A DNA stretch of 64,000 nt, from positions 186,001 through 250,000 of the forward strand of contig CAVPBI010000010.1 of the NCBI GenBank assembly GCA_963701735.1, read 5' to 3'. The translations under genes and the position numbers were made by a program. Below the pieces are notes generated by a model. That model ran no database searches and had not been told where the DNA came from. It saw only the letters and a program-made list of their open reading frames with translations. Positions 1 to 8,412 of this stretch are shown piece after piece. This stretch comes from CAWABB01 sp963701735 (GTDB lineage Bacteria; Bacteroidota; Ignavibacteria; UBA10030; UBA6906). Within the stretch, counting starts at the first letter, position 1. Each line of letters opens with the position of its first letter.

Positions 1-1
1 A

Positions 2-667
2 TTTATCGAGCTCTGGTCTACGGACCGCGGGCTGACCGTCCTTGTTGCCCTGCTCGCGATCACGATCTTCGTGCTTCCGCACCTGGCTGCTGAAGGAGCT
101 CCCATTCTCACGCTCCTGTTTGACATCTCCTTCTCGCTTGTCCTGCTCGCCGGGCTGACCGCGGTCACCCGGACGCGCGGGGTGATCGTTGCCGGGACGG
201 TCCTGATGATTGCGGCAGTGGCCGGACGGTGGCTCAGCCGAGGTATCCCGGGGACCGATCTCCTGGTGTTCAATCTGACGATGTCCATGGCCTCATCTCT
301 CATCCTCGCGTGGATGGTGACGGTGCAGGTGTTTCGCGAGGGTCCTATCACCATGCATCGTGTGCTGGGAGCTGTCGGAGTGTATCTCCTTCTGGGACTT
401 GCGTGGTCGTTTGCGTACCACCTCCTGGATGTCGTCAACCCGGAGGCATTCTCAATCTCCGGTGGTTCAAGCGCGCATGTCCTATCGGCATCTGAGTTTC
501 TCTACTTCAGCTTCGTGACGCTGACCACTGTCGGCTTCGGGGATATTACGGCCCTGGACCCGGCGGCGCGATCAGTCGTTATGCTGGAGGCGTTGACCGG
601 CCAGCTGTTCCCGGCAATCCTGATTGCACGACTTGTGTCCATGGAGCTGGTATCGCGTACCCGCTGA
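2..667 (+). CDS. Six-TM voltage-gated-like K+ channel (5' end outside window)
   Basis: Inner-membrane potassium channel. The frame is open from base 2, so the true start lies upstream; GTG 71 is only an internal candidate. The visible part (221 residues) shows about four hydrophobic segments, then a final two-TM pore unit. The selectivity filter TTVGFGD sits about 40 residues before the C-terminus, inside a pore loop preceded by a Ser/Phe-rich turret. There are few charged residues in the fourth segment, so voltage gating is not evident. No RCK/TrkA domain follows; the protein stops just after the last TM helix. The next gene, a permease, starts about 50 bp downstream on the same strand. Family assignment is firm from the filter; ion selectivity is inferred from it. 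Confidence 0.85.
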   Translation, partial: FIELWSTDRGLTVLVALLAITIFVLPHLAAEGAPILTLLFDISFSLVLLAGLTAVTRTRGVIVAGTVLMIAAVAGRWLSRGIPGTDLLVFNLTMSMASSLILAWMVTVQVFREGPITMHRVLGAVGVYLLLGLAWSFAYHLLDVVNPEAFSISGGSSAHVLSASEFLYFSFVTLTTVGFGDITALDPAARSVVMLEALTGQLFPAILIARLVSMELVSRTR

Positions 668-718
668 TACGCCTCGCTCCACATGCGGCTTTTCATCTCC
701 ACCTCAAGGAGCACCACA

Positions 719-1790
719 ATGAACTCCAGCGTCGACCCATCTGATCAGAAGCGCCTTGTCGGTGCGGCGATCGAGGCAACCATACGCATCGCCGTCATCG
801 GCGCACTTGTCTTCTGGTGCATTCAGATCATCGCTCCGTTTGTGATGCTCCTGATCTGGGGGGCCATCATCGCGGTCGCCGTCTATCCGGCATTCGTCAA
901 GATTGAGAAGGTTCTTCAAGGGTCGAAAGGGGCTCTCGGCTACGGTGATGACGATCGGTCTCTTGCTCGTGTTGCTCGTCCCGACGTTGTTTCTGGTGAG
1001 CACACTCGTCGAGGGGCTTCAGGGTGCGGCCCATGGGTTGCGCGACGGGACGCTGCGTATTCCGCCTCCACCGGAGGGGGTGAGCACATGGCCCATCATC
1101 GGGAAGCAGCTGGCGGGGCTCTGGACGATGGCCTCCGAGAATTTTGAGAGTCTCGTCGCCCAGGTTGGTCCCGCGGCAGTCGATGTGGGAAAGGTGCTGC
1201 TCTCGTCTGCCGCCAACGTGGGAATTGCCGTCCTCATGTTCGTCGTTTCTGTCATTGTGGCCGGGGTGTTCCTCGCGTATTCGGAAAGCGCGAGTCGTTT
1301 CGCGAGGAAGTTTGCCACCCGGCTTGCCGGCGAGCAGGGAGATGGCTACGTGAAGGCCGCGGAGTCGACCGTGCGGAGCGTTGCTGTCGGCATTATCGGC
1401 ATCGCCTTTATTCAGGCCGTGCTTGCGGGGCTGGGGATGCTGGTGGCGGGGATTCCCGGCGCAGGGCTCTGGGCGTTCGTATGCCTGCTCCTGTCGATCA
1501 CCCAGATTGGCGGCCTGCCTGTATTGCTCCCCGCGGCCATCTACATGTTTGCCACAGCGGATACTCTGCCGGCGGTACTCTTCGCGGTCTGGGCCGTCCT
1601 GGTGGGAGTGAGCGACAACATCTTGAAGCCGCTGTTGCTCGGTCGGGGTACGGAGACGCCGATGCTGGTAGTTCTTATCGGCTCGATTGGCGGGATGATC
1701 GCTTCCGGTGTGGTGGGGCTGTTTGTCGGAGCAGTGGTCTTCACGCTCGGCTACAAGCTTTTCATGGTCTGGTTGGAAGGGAACTCCTGA
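719..1790 (+). CDS. AI-2E family (PerM-like) permease, frame-broken
   Basis: Multi-spanning inner-membrane protein of the AI-2E transporter/PerM family. The start is ATG 719, with an AAGGAG-like site about 10 bp upstream. The N-terminal part has the family's first two hydrophobic segments ending in YPAFVKIEK. The rest (another frame from about 905 to 1790) carries the remaining helices, including the conserved GxPGAGLWAF and QIGGLPVLLP stretches and a long C-terminal hydrophobic block. The reading frame shifts by one base between about 905 and 935, in a G/A-rich stretch, and both halves stay conserved, so I treat it as one ~356-residue gene. The substrate is unknown; family members have been linked to autoinducer-2, ions or osmolytes. 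Confidence 0.8.
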
Positions 1791-1842
1791 CGTCCCCTGT
1801 CGACCTCACTTTCGAGGCACCCAAGACCCAGCAACTTCCATA

Positions 1843-3984
1843 CTATTTGAGCAGCAGCATCGTCCTCGATGCTGTGAAAGATCCTGACTGAAGCCGGGCG
1901 ACGTACATGCCGCTTGGCTCCCGGTCGGCATCCCATGTCACTTCGTACGTCCCCGCCGGCAGCTCACCATCCGCAAGCACCGCCACTTCCCGTCCCAGGA
2001 GATCATAGATCTTCACAGTCGTATCGTGTGCATTGACGTGGGATCCGTTTCCACGGGTCTGATCTTGAAACACAACCCTGAACCGAATCGTCGTGGTGGG
2101 ATTGAACGGGTTGGGGAAGTTCTGTCCGATCGTTGGTAGGTCAGGTAATTCCCGCGCGTTTTCGACCGCAAGGTATCCGACATGCCTTCGCATGAGAACC
2201 GAAAACCTCTCCGGTGTGACGAACTCCACCGAAGGCCCGACGATCGGGTCTGCAAGGATCAACTGAGCGACCTGAGATAGCCGGGGCATCGAGATGTCGG
2301 AACTGGCGGGGGAGGGCCGGGCGGTGAAGTCGTCCTGGCGGAAGCGCTGGTATCCGGCCATCAGGAAACTCGGCAGCGGTTGGGTCCGTGTCTTCGTGAT
2401 AATCCTGTCTGCCATCGCCGTGAGATCTGATGCGTTTCCGTAGAAACTCCCGTCCCCGGTATGGTTGAAGAGAAGCGGGCCGTAGTCTGTGAGGGGGATC
2501 TGCGACGGCAGGAGCGGATCGTACAGGATTGTCAGGTCTGCGCCGGCGCCAGACTGGAACGAAGCGTAGCGCTGAAAGTCGAAGCTGTTGCTGATGGTCT
2601 TCCCCCGGTACACCATCGTTCCTGTGGGCGCGTAGTGCTTGTAACCGTACATGTCGCTGACGCCGTAACGATCCATCAGTGCTCGCGTCGAATCCAGAGC
2701 GCCGTTCCAGACATCGCTTCCCCAGAGGTCAGGGTAAGCATATCCCAGCGGCGATGTGACCGCAATGAACCCGTCGTTTGGGGTGGCGGTATCGAAGTAG
2801 TACGCGGCCACGAACGGAAACTGATCCAGAAGATGCAAGTTCCAGCCCCACGCCATCGGAACGCTTCCGCGGGCAGGGGAGAGCCACGCGCCGGACTGAA
2901 AGCTCATGACCCAGTTGGACGCATCGCCTTCGGAGCTCACAAAGAGCACATAGTGCTTCTGCTCCAGCGGCACCGTATCGGGGTCAACGCGAGACGGGGG
3001 CGTAAACGCGCGCGGGGCCGTCGGGAACGCTGCGTGCCACGAGAGATTTCCGAGCAGTGTCTCGTGAACGCTGGCCCCGAAGGTCGCGAACCACTGCGTC
3101 ATAGGTTCTGGATAGATCCAGCCGTAGATGTGGAAGATCGACGCGGGGTTCTTCGCGTGAAGATGATTCAGTATCCGTTCGAGGACATCGGCCCGGGCCG
3201 CGGGCATGGAGTTCATATCCAGCGCGTCGGTCCCGGCAAGGTTCACCTGAAACATTCGCCGCTGAACGGCCCAGTCGGTGATCTCTCGAATGTAGAAGCA
3301 TTCGGGATTTGCGCGCGGGAGGAGATTGGTTACCCCCCAGTTGAGAAGGGTGAGATACCGGTTCTCTTCGGTCAGGAGCGTGTTATTCCACGGGTGAAAA
3401 GCCAGCTCCAGCCGGCCGGGGACCCACACGGGCGCATCGCCGTCGAAGTGATCCTCGACCAGAACCGAGTCGCTGACCCCGAGTTCGAGCATCGACGCGG
3501 CCGTCGGGGAGAGGGGAAGCCGGTCGGTCAGTCCGCCCAGAGAGGCCGCAACCTCACCCTGCCACCTGAAGGTCTGCCCCGGGAAGTTCCCCCAGGTTCT
3601 CGCCGAATCGTAGGTGATTGCGCCGCGAAGGAATGGTCGGAAACGTTGGATCAGTGCCTGCAGGGATGCAAGGCTGTCGAACCGCACGCCTCCTCGCTGC
3701 TGATAGAGGTCCCGCCACGTCTCGTCCGTCCGACCGAAGGACCACGTCTCGTACACATTGAGGAGATAGAGGCGCGCGGAGTCGCGGTTGACGATGCCGG
3801 CCAGCGTCATCGCAACCAGCTTCTCTTCCGGCGATGTGCCTGTCCCATCGAAGAGAACGGCGGGATAGTCCGTCTGGGCTGCGGCCCCGATCCGGAGCAG
3901 AAGGGCGACCGCCAGCGCGAGGTAGTGATGGGTTCTCACACAAGGTGTCGGGTGGTTCCGCGACAAGATACGCGAAGGCCGCAT
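1843..3984 (-). CDS. Secreted GxGYxYP-family protein with T9SS sorting domain
   Basis: A 713-residue exported protein. A signal peptide is followed by AAQTDYPAVLFDGTG, and the body resembles GxGYxYP-domain (putative glycosidase) proteins; a SPLGYAYPDLW stretch near the middle matches the name-giving motif loosely. The C-terminus is a T9SS sorting domain beginning at QNFPNPFNPTTTIRF and ending in a Met-Leu-Leu-Leu-Lys tail. The start is ATG 3984 or, with a tidier signal peptide, GTG 3939; neither has a strong ribosome site. The frame stays open further upstream, but that extension overlaps the LysE gene and has no coding character. The family's activity is not established. Position next to a mannan locus suggests a polysaccharide role, which is inference. 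Confidence 0.75.
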   Translation of the reverse strand: MRPSRILSRNHPTPCVRTHHYLALAVALLLRIGAAAQTDYPAVLFDGTGTSPEEKLVAMTLAGIVNRDSARLYLLNVYETWSFGRTDETWRDLYQQRGGVRFDSLASLQALIQRFRPFLRGAITYDSARTWGNFPGQTFRWQGEVAASLGGLTDRLPLSPTAASMLELGVSDSVLVEDHFDGDAPVWVPGRLELAFHPWNNTLLTEENRYLTLLNWGVTNLLPRANPECFYIREITDWAVQRRMFQVNLAGTDALDMNSMPAARADVLERILNHLHAKNPASIFHIYGWIYPEPMTQWFATFGASVHETLLGNLSWHAAFPTAPRAFTPPSRVDPDTVPLEQKHYVLFVSSEGDASNWVMSFQSGAWLSPARGSVPMAWGWNLHLLDQFPFVAAYYFDTATPNDGFIAVTSPLGYAYPDLWGSDVWNGALDSTRALMDRYGVSDMYGYKHYAPTGTMVYRGKTISNSFDFQRYASFQSGAGADLTILYDPLLPSQIPLTDYGPLLFNHTGDGSFYGNASDLTAMADRIITKTRTQPLPSFLMAGYQRFRQDDFTARPSPASSDISMPRLSQVAQLILADPIVGPSVEFVTPERFSVLMRRHVGYLAVENARELPDLPTIGQNFPNPFNPTTTIRFRVVFQDQTRGNGSHVNAHDTTVKIYDLLGREVAVLADGELPAGTYEVTWDADREPSGMYVARLQSGSFTASRTMLLLK

Positions 3985-4019
3985 GCAGATCAACTCATCA
4001 GGGGGACAGGTTGGAAGGT

Positions 4020-4637
4020 TCAGCCCGTGAGGGCGGTCGTGCCCAACCAGAGCTGGTAAAGCCCGAAGCCGAGAAGTGCTACGGCCGAGATCCCGACGAG
4101 TCCGCGCGCGATGCGCGGGCCAAGAGAACGCGCGCCGGCGAACAGGGCGAGAATCACGGCTGTAGACAGTATCATGACGATGTAGAAGAGGACGACGAGC
4201 CCGATGGCATACGCAGGGTTCTCCTGCCACGCCTTCAGGAGTAAGGGGCCCATGACAAGCGCCCACCCGAGGTACGGATTGGGATTCAGGAGGTTCACAA
4301 GCGCGCCCCTGAAGAGCGTCTGCGATGCGGGTGCCGGTGGGACTGCGTCCGACTTCCCGTAGGCGAGAAACGTCTTCAGTGCCCCGGTGGCGAGATATAA
4401 GAGGTAGACCCCGCCTGCAAGTCGAAGGAGGTTCACGAACAGGGGAGGAATCTGCGTGAGAGCGAGCAGCACCAGGAAGACAATCGGGATGTCGCTCAGG
4501 AGCGGCGCGAAGACAGCCGGAACTGTCTTGCGCCATCCGTTCGTCATGGTCTGGGCTATGAGAAACGCCTGGAAAGGCCCGGGTTGAACCGCCGCGGCGA
4601 AGGCATAGGAGGTGGCGAGAAGGAGGTAGGGGAGCAT
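4020..4637 (-). CDS. LysE/RhtB-family amino-acid exporter
   Basis: A 205-residue inner-membrane protein with six hydrophobic segments. The family signature PGPFQAFLIAQTM near residue 20-35 and the NLLNPNPYLGWALV loop in the middle are typical of LysE/RhtB translocators, which export amino acids or related small molecules. ATG 4637 (MLPYLLLATSYAF) was chosen because it places the first TM helix at the N-terminus; the frame extends upstream to 4709 without a membrane segment. It ends 35 bp before the start of the GxGYxYP gene on the same strand and may be co-transcribed with it, but no functional link is apparent. The substrate cannot be read from the sequence. Confidence 0.85.
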   Translation of the reverse strand: MLPYLLLATSYAFAAAVQPGPFQAFLIAQTMTNGWRKTVPAVFAPLLSDIPIVFLVLLALTQIPPLFVNLLRLAGGVYLLYLATGALKTFLAYGKSDAVPPAPASQTLFRGALVNLLNPNPYLGWALVMGPLLLKAWQENPAYAIGLVVLFYIVMILSTAVILALFAGARSLGPRIARGLVGISAVALLGFGLYQLWLGTTALTG

Positions 4638-4698
4638 CGCAATTTGAACAGTGCAAAATATACGGAACGCTGATTCAATTGCAACGGGCCTCGGCGCG

Positions 4699-4860
4699 AT
4701 GAGCGGCACCTCCGGATCTCAGAGGGATTTGATCGTCCATCGCCAGCTGTGCCATTTCTTCGGAGCGGACGTCAAGCCCGGCCCGGCGATCGCAAAGGAC
4801 CTGGGTGGCAATGTCGATGCCATCATGGAGGAGATGAATCACAAGCCGGTCGGTGTATGA
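4699..4860 (+). pseudogene. Possible short gene or C-terminal gene remnant
   Basis: A short open stretch of about 53 codons ending in TGA at 4860. Its protein-like composition (QLCHFFGADVKPGP, IAKDLGGNVDAI, EEMN) looks more like real protein than a random frame. The pattern Q..HF..AD....IAK.LG faintly recalls the tail of catalases, but the match is too weak to name it. There is no ribosome site at ATG 4699 and no upstream continuation in frame, so a decayed gene end is more likely than a functional small protein. Confidence 0.25.
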
Positions 4861-4912
4861 TGGTTCGAGGCGGGGCGCACGAGCCTTCCCTCGGACGCTG
4901 GAAGCGCTGGAG

Positions 4913-4938
4913 GGCCCGTGGGACCTGTCGCACGGGCC
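4913..4938. terminator. GC-rich hairpin after the mannanase gene
   Basis: Perfect 8-bp inverted repeat GGCCCGTG / CACGGGCC with a 10-base loop. It lies about 70 bp beyond the 3' end of the minus-strand GH5 gene (stop at 5008) and 50 bp beyond the plus-strand remnant. It could stop transcription from either side. No clear T-tract follows on either strand, so the terminator role is inferred. Confidence 0.4.
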
Positions 4939-5007
4939 GGTTCTCTTCATTGGCCGGTTCAGGTTAGCGAGCGCAAGGTGGCGGCAGAGTTACGCTAAGG
5001 CCAAAGC

Positions 5008-6363
5008 CTAGCGTCGGGCATCATCATTGGCCGATATCGGGCAGAGCGCCGACATCTTGCGCGCATGGTCCGTGAGGATCCCCAGGGTCGTGGTGTCGGA
5101 GAGGAGCAGTGAGTTCCTTCCCTGCGGCTCCTGCGGTGGATCGCCCATGAAGGAGTCTCCCTTGCGCCACGCGCCGTCCGGGTGCCGCGCGGCGCCTTCT
5201 CCTCCCCACGCCCACACGTTCGAGCCGGCGATAGGTGCTCCGGCTTTGGCGGAATCGTAGATCATGGAATAAACGGTCGTGAAGTAAGCATCACGGGCGG
5301 TAGTCGGTGTCCCGGGTCTGAAATCCCCCAGGTCGCGTCCGAGTCCGAATTCCTCCATCGTGATAGGTTTGTTCAGCTCGCGGGCAAGGCGCAGGTGAAG
5401 GGCAATGTACGCTTTCACCTTCTCGACGGTCGATGGATACGTCTCGGCGATGCGGGTGGGGTCGAACCATCCCCAGTTCAGGGGCCATACATGGAGGTTC
5501 AGGTAATCAATGGAGGGGAAGCTGTAGGCGGCTCGAAAGTACTCAGCCGATTGAAGAGTTCCTACCGTCCCCTCGCTGCCGGCAGAAACGAGATGATTGG
5601 TGTCGAGCGACTTGATGTACTGGGCGGTTTCGTCGATCCACCGGTAGAAGGCCGGCAGATTGGCCACTCCGGTTTCGTCGTCGGGGCCAGGGCGGGGCTC
5701 GTTGGCCAGTTGCCACGACATGACCGTGGGGTCTTCCGTGTACTTGCGGCCGTTGATCGAGTTGGTCCGGCCCACGATCATCCGGATGAAATCGCGATTC
5801 AGCTGCACGGCGGCCGGCATTGAATAGAACCTCGCTGAGATGCGCATGAAACCCTTCCAGCCCACGCTGGGATTTTCGGGATCCCACTCCAACCCGCCCG
5901 CAGCCCACGAAACGTATTGCGCCATTCCGCCACTCCACTCCCAGTAGTTGTTGAGAAAGAGGACCGCGCACATCCTGCGTTTGGCCATCTCCGCCAGGAG
6001 GAAATCGAGGCCGATAAGCAGGGAGTCATCATACCGGCCCGGCTCTTTCTGAATCGCCGGCGATACCGCCTTCTTCGTGTAGCTCTCTTCGGACGCGGCG
6101 AGAACGCGAAGGTTTGTGATGCCCCTGGCCGCGAGGGAGTCGAGCTCTCGCAGCAATCGCGGCCGATCGCCTGTCAAGCCGGGCGATCCAAGATAGCATC
6201 CGTACCACATGTTTGCCCCTGCGAAATAGTACGGTGCGCCGTTCAGGAACAGCTGCGTTCCCTGCACACGGACAAAATCCTGCGCCTCCCGGTCGACGCC
6301 GGTGAATACGGAACAGGACGAGAAGATCAGGCCGGCAAGGAACACGAGGATAGCATTGCGCAT
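5008..6363 (-). CDS. GH5 endo-beta-1,4-mannanase, lipoprotein
   Basis: A 451-residue glycoside hydrolase family 5 enzyme of mannanase type (GH5_7-like). The N-terminus MRNAILVFLAGLIFSSCS is a lipoprotein signal with the acylated Cys near residue 17, so it is probably anchored in the outer membrane. The acid/base Glu is in WQLANEPRP (E222) and the nucleophile Glu in MEEFG (about E338). NNYWEWSGGMAQY and HVWPLNWGWF are typical mannanase substrate-cleft blocks. A GGAG site 7 bp before ATG 6363 fixes the start. Unlike most secreted hydrolases here it has no T9SS tail. It faces away from the divergent epimerase gene. It likely makes short manno-oligosaccharides at the cell surface. Confidence 0.88.
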   Translation of the reverse strand: MRNAILVFLAGLIFSSCSVFTGVDREAQDFVRVQGTQLFLNGAPYYFAGANMWYGCYLGSPGLTGDRPRLLRELDSLAARGITNLRVLAASEESYTKKAVSPAIQKEPGRYDDSLLIGLDFLLAEMAKRRMCAVLFLNNYWEWSGGMAQYVSWAAGGLEWDPENPSVGWKGFMRISARFYSMPAAVQLNRDFIRMIVGRTNSINGRKYTEDPTVMSWQLANEPRPGPDDETGVANLPAFYRWIDETAQYIKSLDTNHLVSAGSEGTVGTLQSAEYFRAAYSFPSIDYLNLHVWPLNWGWFDPTRIAETYPSTVEKVKAYIALHLRLARELNKPITMEEFGLGRDLGDFRPGTPTTARDAYFTTVYSMIYDSAKAGAPIAGSNVWAWGGEGAARHPDGAWRKGDSFMGDPPQEPQGRNSLLLSDTTTLGILTDHARKMSALCPISANDDARR

Positions 6364-6465
6364 GAGAACGCTCCATTGGTCATACGGAAGTCCCAGGTCA
6401 CCGGCGTAGCTGCCAGACTCGTTGCCCAGCTGCCAGCAAAGGATAGCCGGATCGTATGCGTTTTC
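6364..6465 (-). pseudogene. Remnant of a second GH5 catalytic segment
   Basis: Directly upstream of and in frame with the mannanase ATG there are 34 codons reading ENAYDPAILCWQLGNESGSY and onward. DPAILCWQLGNE matches the acid/base motif region of GH5 mannanases; the intact enzymes in this window have DPTVMSWQLANE and DKALLCWETGNE. A TGA (6466-6468) closes the frame and no start codon is available, so it cannot be translated on its own. I infer a leftover of a duplicated or rearranged GH5 gene. Confidence 0.45.
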
Positions 6466-6980
6466 TCATGGGACTTAATACTGATAAAGAAAATTGCCGC
6501 TAATATGCAGGCGTCGTCGTCAGGGAGTCACGGTGCCCGTGCCGCGCCCTCGCCGGAGATGGCTGGTTTATGGGCAGTTACCAGGATTGCAGGGAGTGCC
6601 GTGAATGGATCTCGACCTCGCAAGACTGACGCCGGGATCCTACGTGCACGCAACCATGCAAAAACCGTACCACGCACATGGCACCGCTGGATTTTCGGAC
6701 CGATTGACGACGCTGCGCAAGCGGTCTCGACGTGGGTAGCGGTGCTGATTGCTTATCAAAATCATACAGGATTATCATTTCCATAGCTCTTCATGGATGA
6801 AACGTGTAATTGGCCTTCGATATTCGCACACCAGGCTAGCACGCTTCTTGGATACCAGCTCCGCAGAGCTTCACTACGCATCTGCGGGGGCCAATCGCCG
6901 CCATGAATGTGCGATCACTACTGCCTGCAAAGGTCCGGGCTTCTCTGCCCTCGCTCCATCGTCCGCGAGTCAATTCCATC
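6466..6980. other. Intergenic region between divergent mannanase and epimerase genes
   Basis: About 515 bp, lower in GC around 6470-6510 and 6750-6800, holding the promoters of two divergent genes. No convincing -35/-10 or operator could be fixed by eye. The frame of the epimerase is open back to ATG 6903, but that stretch lacks coding character. Nothing else recognised. Confidence 0.4.
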
Positions 6981-8381
6981 ATGAATCCTGAAGGCGTGTC
7001 CGTCAGCCAGTGCGCGTTCCAGTTGAGGAAGGGGATCCTGGAACGCTGGTACCCTCTCGTGCTCGACCGTGACGAGGGAGGGTACTTTACGAACGTGAAG
7101 CGGGATTGGACCCTGGCGCCGGAGCAGGAGAAGATGATCGTTTCTCAGGCTCGCCACGTCTGGACCACATCAAAGGCGGCGGCATTCGTGGAGCACCCCG
7201 ATCGATTCACGCAGTACGCGGGACACGGGTACCGCTTCCTTCGCGATCGAATGTGGGACCAGCACTACGGCGGGTTCTATCAGATCCGGAGCAGGGAGGG
7301 GGGATGGTCCGAGGTCCGCGGCTGGCGGGACGAGAAGCGGGCATACGGCAACGCTTTTGCCGTCTTTGCACTGGCGGCACTGCATGAGCTCACGCATGAC
7401 CCGGAGGTCCTGGAGACTGCACAGAGGGCCTACCAATGGATTGAGGAGCATGCCTACGACCCCGTCCACGGCGGCTATCACCAGTTCCTCACGCGGGAAG
7501 GAGGAGCCTTCGACCGCGCCAGCGACTATACATCCATTGCTTCAGACCGGGAAGAGATTGGCTTCAAGGACCAGAATTCCTCGATTCATCTCCTGGAGGC
7601 ATACACGGAGCTCTACCGTTCCTGGAGAAACCCGGGGCTCCGCGAACAGCTCACCGCCCTCCTCGTGCTCATCAGGGACACGATGGTGGACCCACGCGGG
7701 TATCTCCATCTCTTCTTCAGGCAGGATTGGACGCCGGTCTCATTTCGCGACGCCACGCAGGCAGAGCGTGAAGCGCATTACGGGCTCGACCATGTGTCCT
7801 TCGGCCACGACTATGAAACAGCGTTCCTGATGCTGGAAGCTTCGTTCGTCCTGGGTCTTAAGCAGGACGTCCGGACCCTCTCAGTCGCCAAACGGATGCT
7901 CGATCATGCGATCGAGAACGGTTGGGACGCACCTCTGGGGGGGTTCGTCGATGGAGGATACTATTTTTCGGCGGATGGGCCCTGTACGATCGTCCGTCCG
8001 ACGAAGAACTGGTGGGCGCAGGCCGAAGCACTGAACGCCCTGCTCCTGTTCAGCGCGATATTTCCGGATGAGCCGAAGTACCGTGAGTACTTTGCCCGCC
8101 AGTGGGGATATGTCGATCGCTATCTTCTCGACCATGAACGAGGGGACTGGTACGAAGGCGGAATCGACCGCGAGCCAGCATTTCTCACGGGTCCGAAGAG
8201 CCACATGTGGAAGTGCACATACCACACGGGTCGGGCTCTGATGAACTGTATCACGCTGCTCGGCGATGAGTCCGGTGTGACTGACCTTCCCGGAGTTGCA
8301 GCACGAAAGCGGGAGATGGACTCCTTCGTCCGTTGGTGGAAGGATGCGGCGCGCCTCGTACCTGTGACAGTGGATGGGTGA
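6981..8381 (+). CDS. AGE-family (mannobiose/cellobiose) 2-epimerase
   Basis: A 466-residue cytoplasmic (alpha/alpha)6-barrel enzyme of the N-acylglucosamine 2-epimerase family, subgroup of cellobiose/mannobiose 2-epimerases. It interconverts mannobiose and mannosyl-glucose at the reducing end. Catalytic-type residues sit in GGYHQFL, HVSFGHDYETAFLMLEA and WWAQAEALNALL, with a late His in YHTGRALMNC. ATG 6981 is preferred over 6903 because family members begin near this point; no clear ribosome site precedes either. The gene converges on GH130, whose substrate is this enzyme's product, as in Bacteroides fragilis mannan metabolism. Discrimination between mannobiose and cellobiose rests on context. 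Confidence 0.88.
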   Translation: MNPEGVSVSQCAFQLRKGILERWYPLVLDRDEGGYFTNVKRDWTLAPEQEKMIVSQARHVWTTSKAAAFVEHPDRFTQYAGHGYRFLRDRMWDQHYGGFYQIRSREGGWSEVRGWRDEKRAYGNAFAVFALAALHELTHDPEVLETAQRAYQWIEEHAYDPVHGGYHQFLTREGGAFDRASDYTSIASDREEIGFKDQNSSIHLLEAYTELYRSWRNPGLREQLTALLVLIRDTMVDPRGYLHLFFRQDWTPVSFRDATQAEREAHYGLDHVSFGHDYETAFLMLEASFVLGLKQDVRTLSVAKRMLDHAIENGWDAPLGGFVDGGYYFSADGPCTIVRPTKNWWAQAEALNALLLFSAIFPDEPKYREYFARQWGYVDRYLLDHERGDWYEGGIDREPAFLTGPKSHMWKCTYHTGRALMNCITLLGDESGVTDLPGVAARKREMDSFVRWWKDAARLVPVTVDG

Positions 8382-8390
8382 GGGCAAGGG

Positions 8391-8412
8391 ACCGGCGCCT
8401 AGCGGCGCCGGT
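8391..8412. terminator. Hairpin between convergent epimerase and GH130 genes
   Basis: Perfect 9-bp inverted repeat ACCGGCGCC / GGCGCCGGT with a 4-base loop. It lies 10 bp after the epimerase stop and contains the GH130 stop codon (8399-8401) in its stem/loop. Placed between convergent genes, it probably serves both directions. No long T-tract. Confidence 0.6.

Noticed and set aside
2461..4059. 532-codon open frame on the plus strand over the GxGYxYP gene
   Set aside because: Complement of a real gene; low-complexity Arg/Gly/Val composition and no motifs.
3985..4656. N-terminal extension of the GxGYxYP protein through the LysE gene
   Set aside because: The extension is Arg/Pro/Ser-rich frame noise antiparallel in codon sense to a clear membrane transporter, and the signal peptide lies downstream of it.
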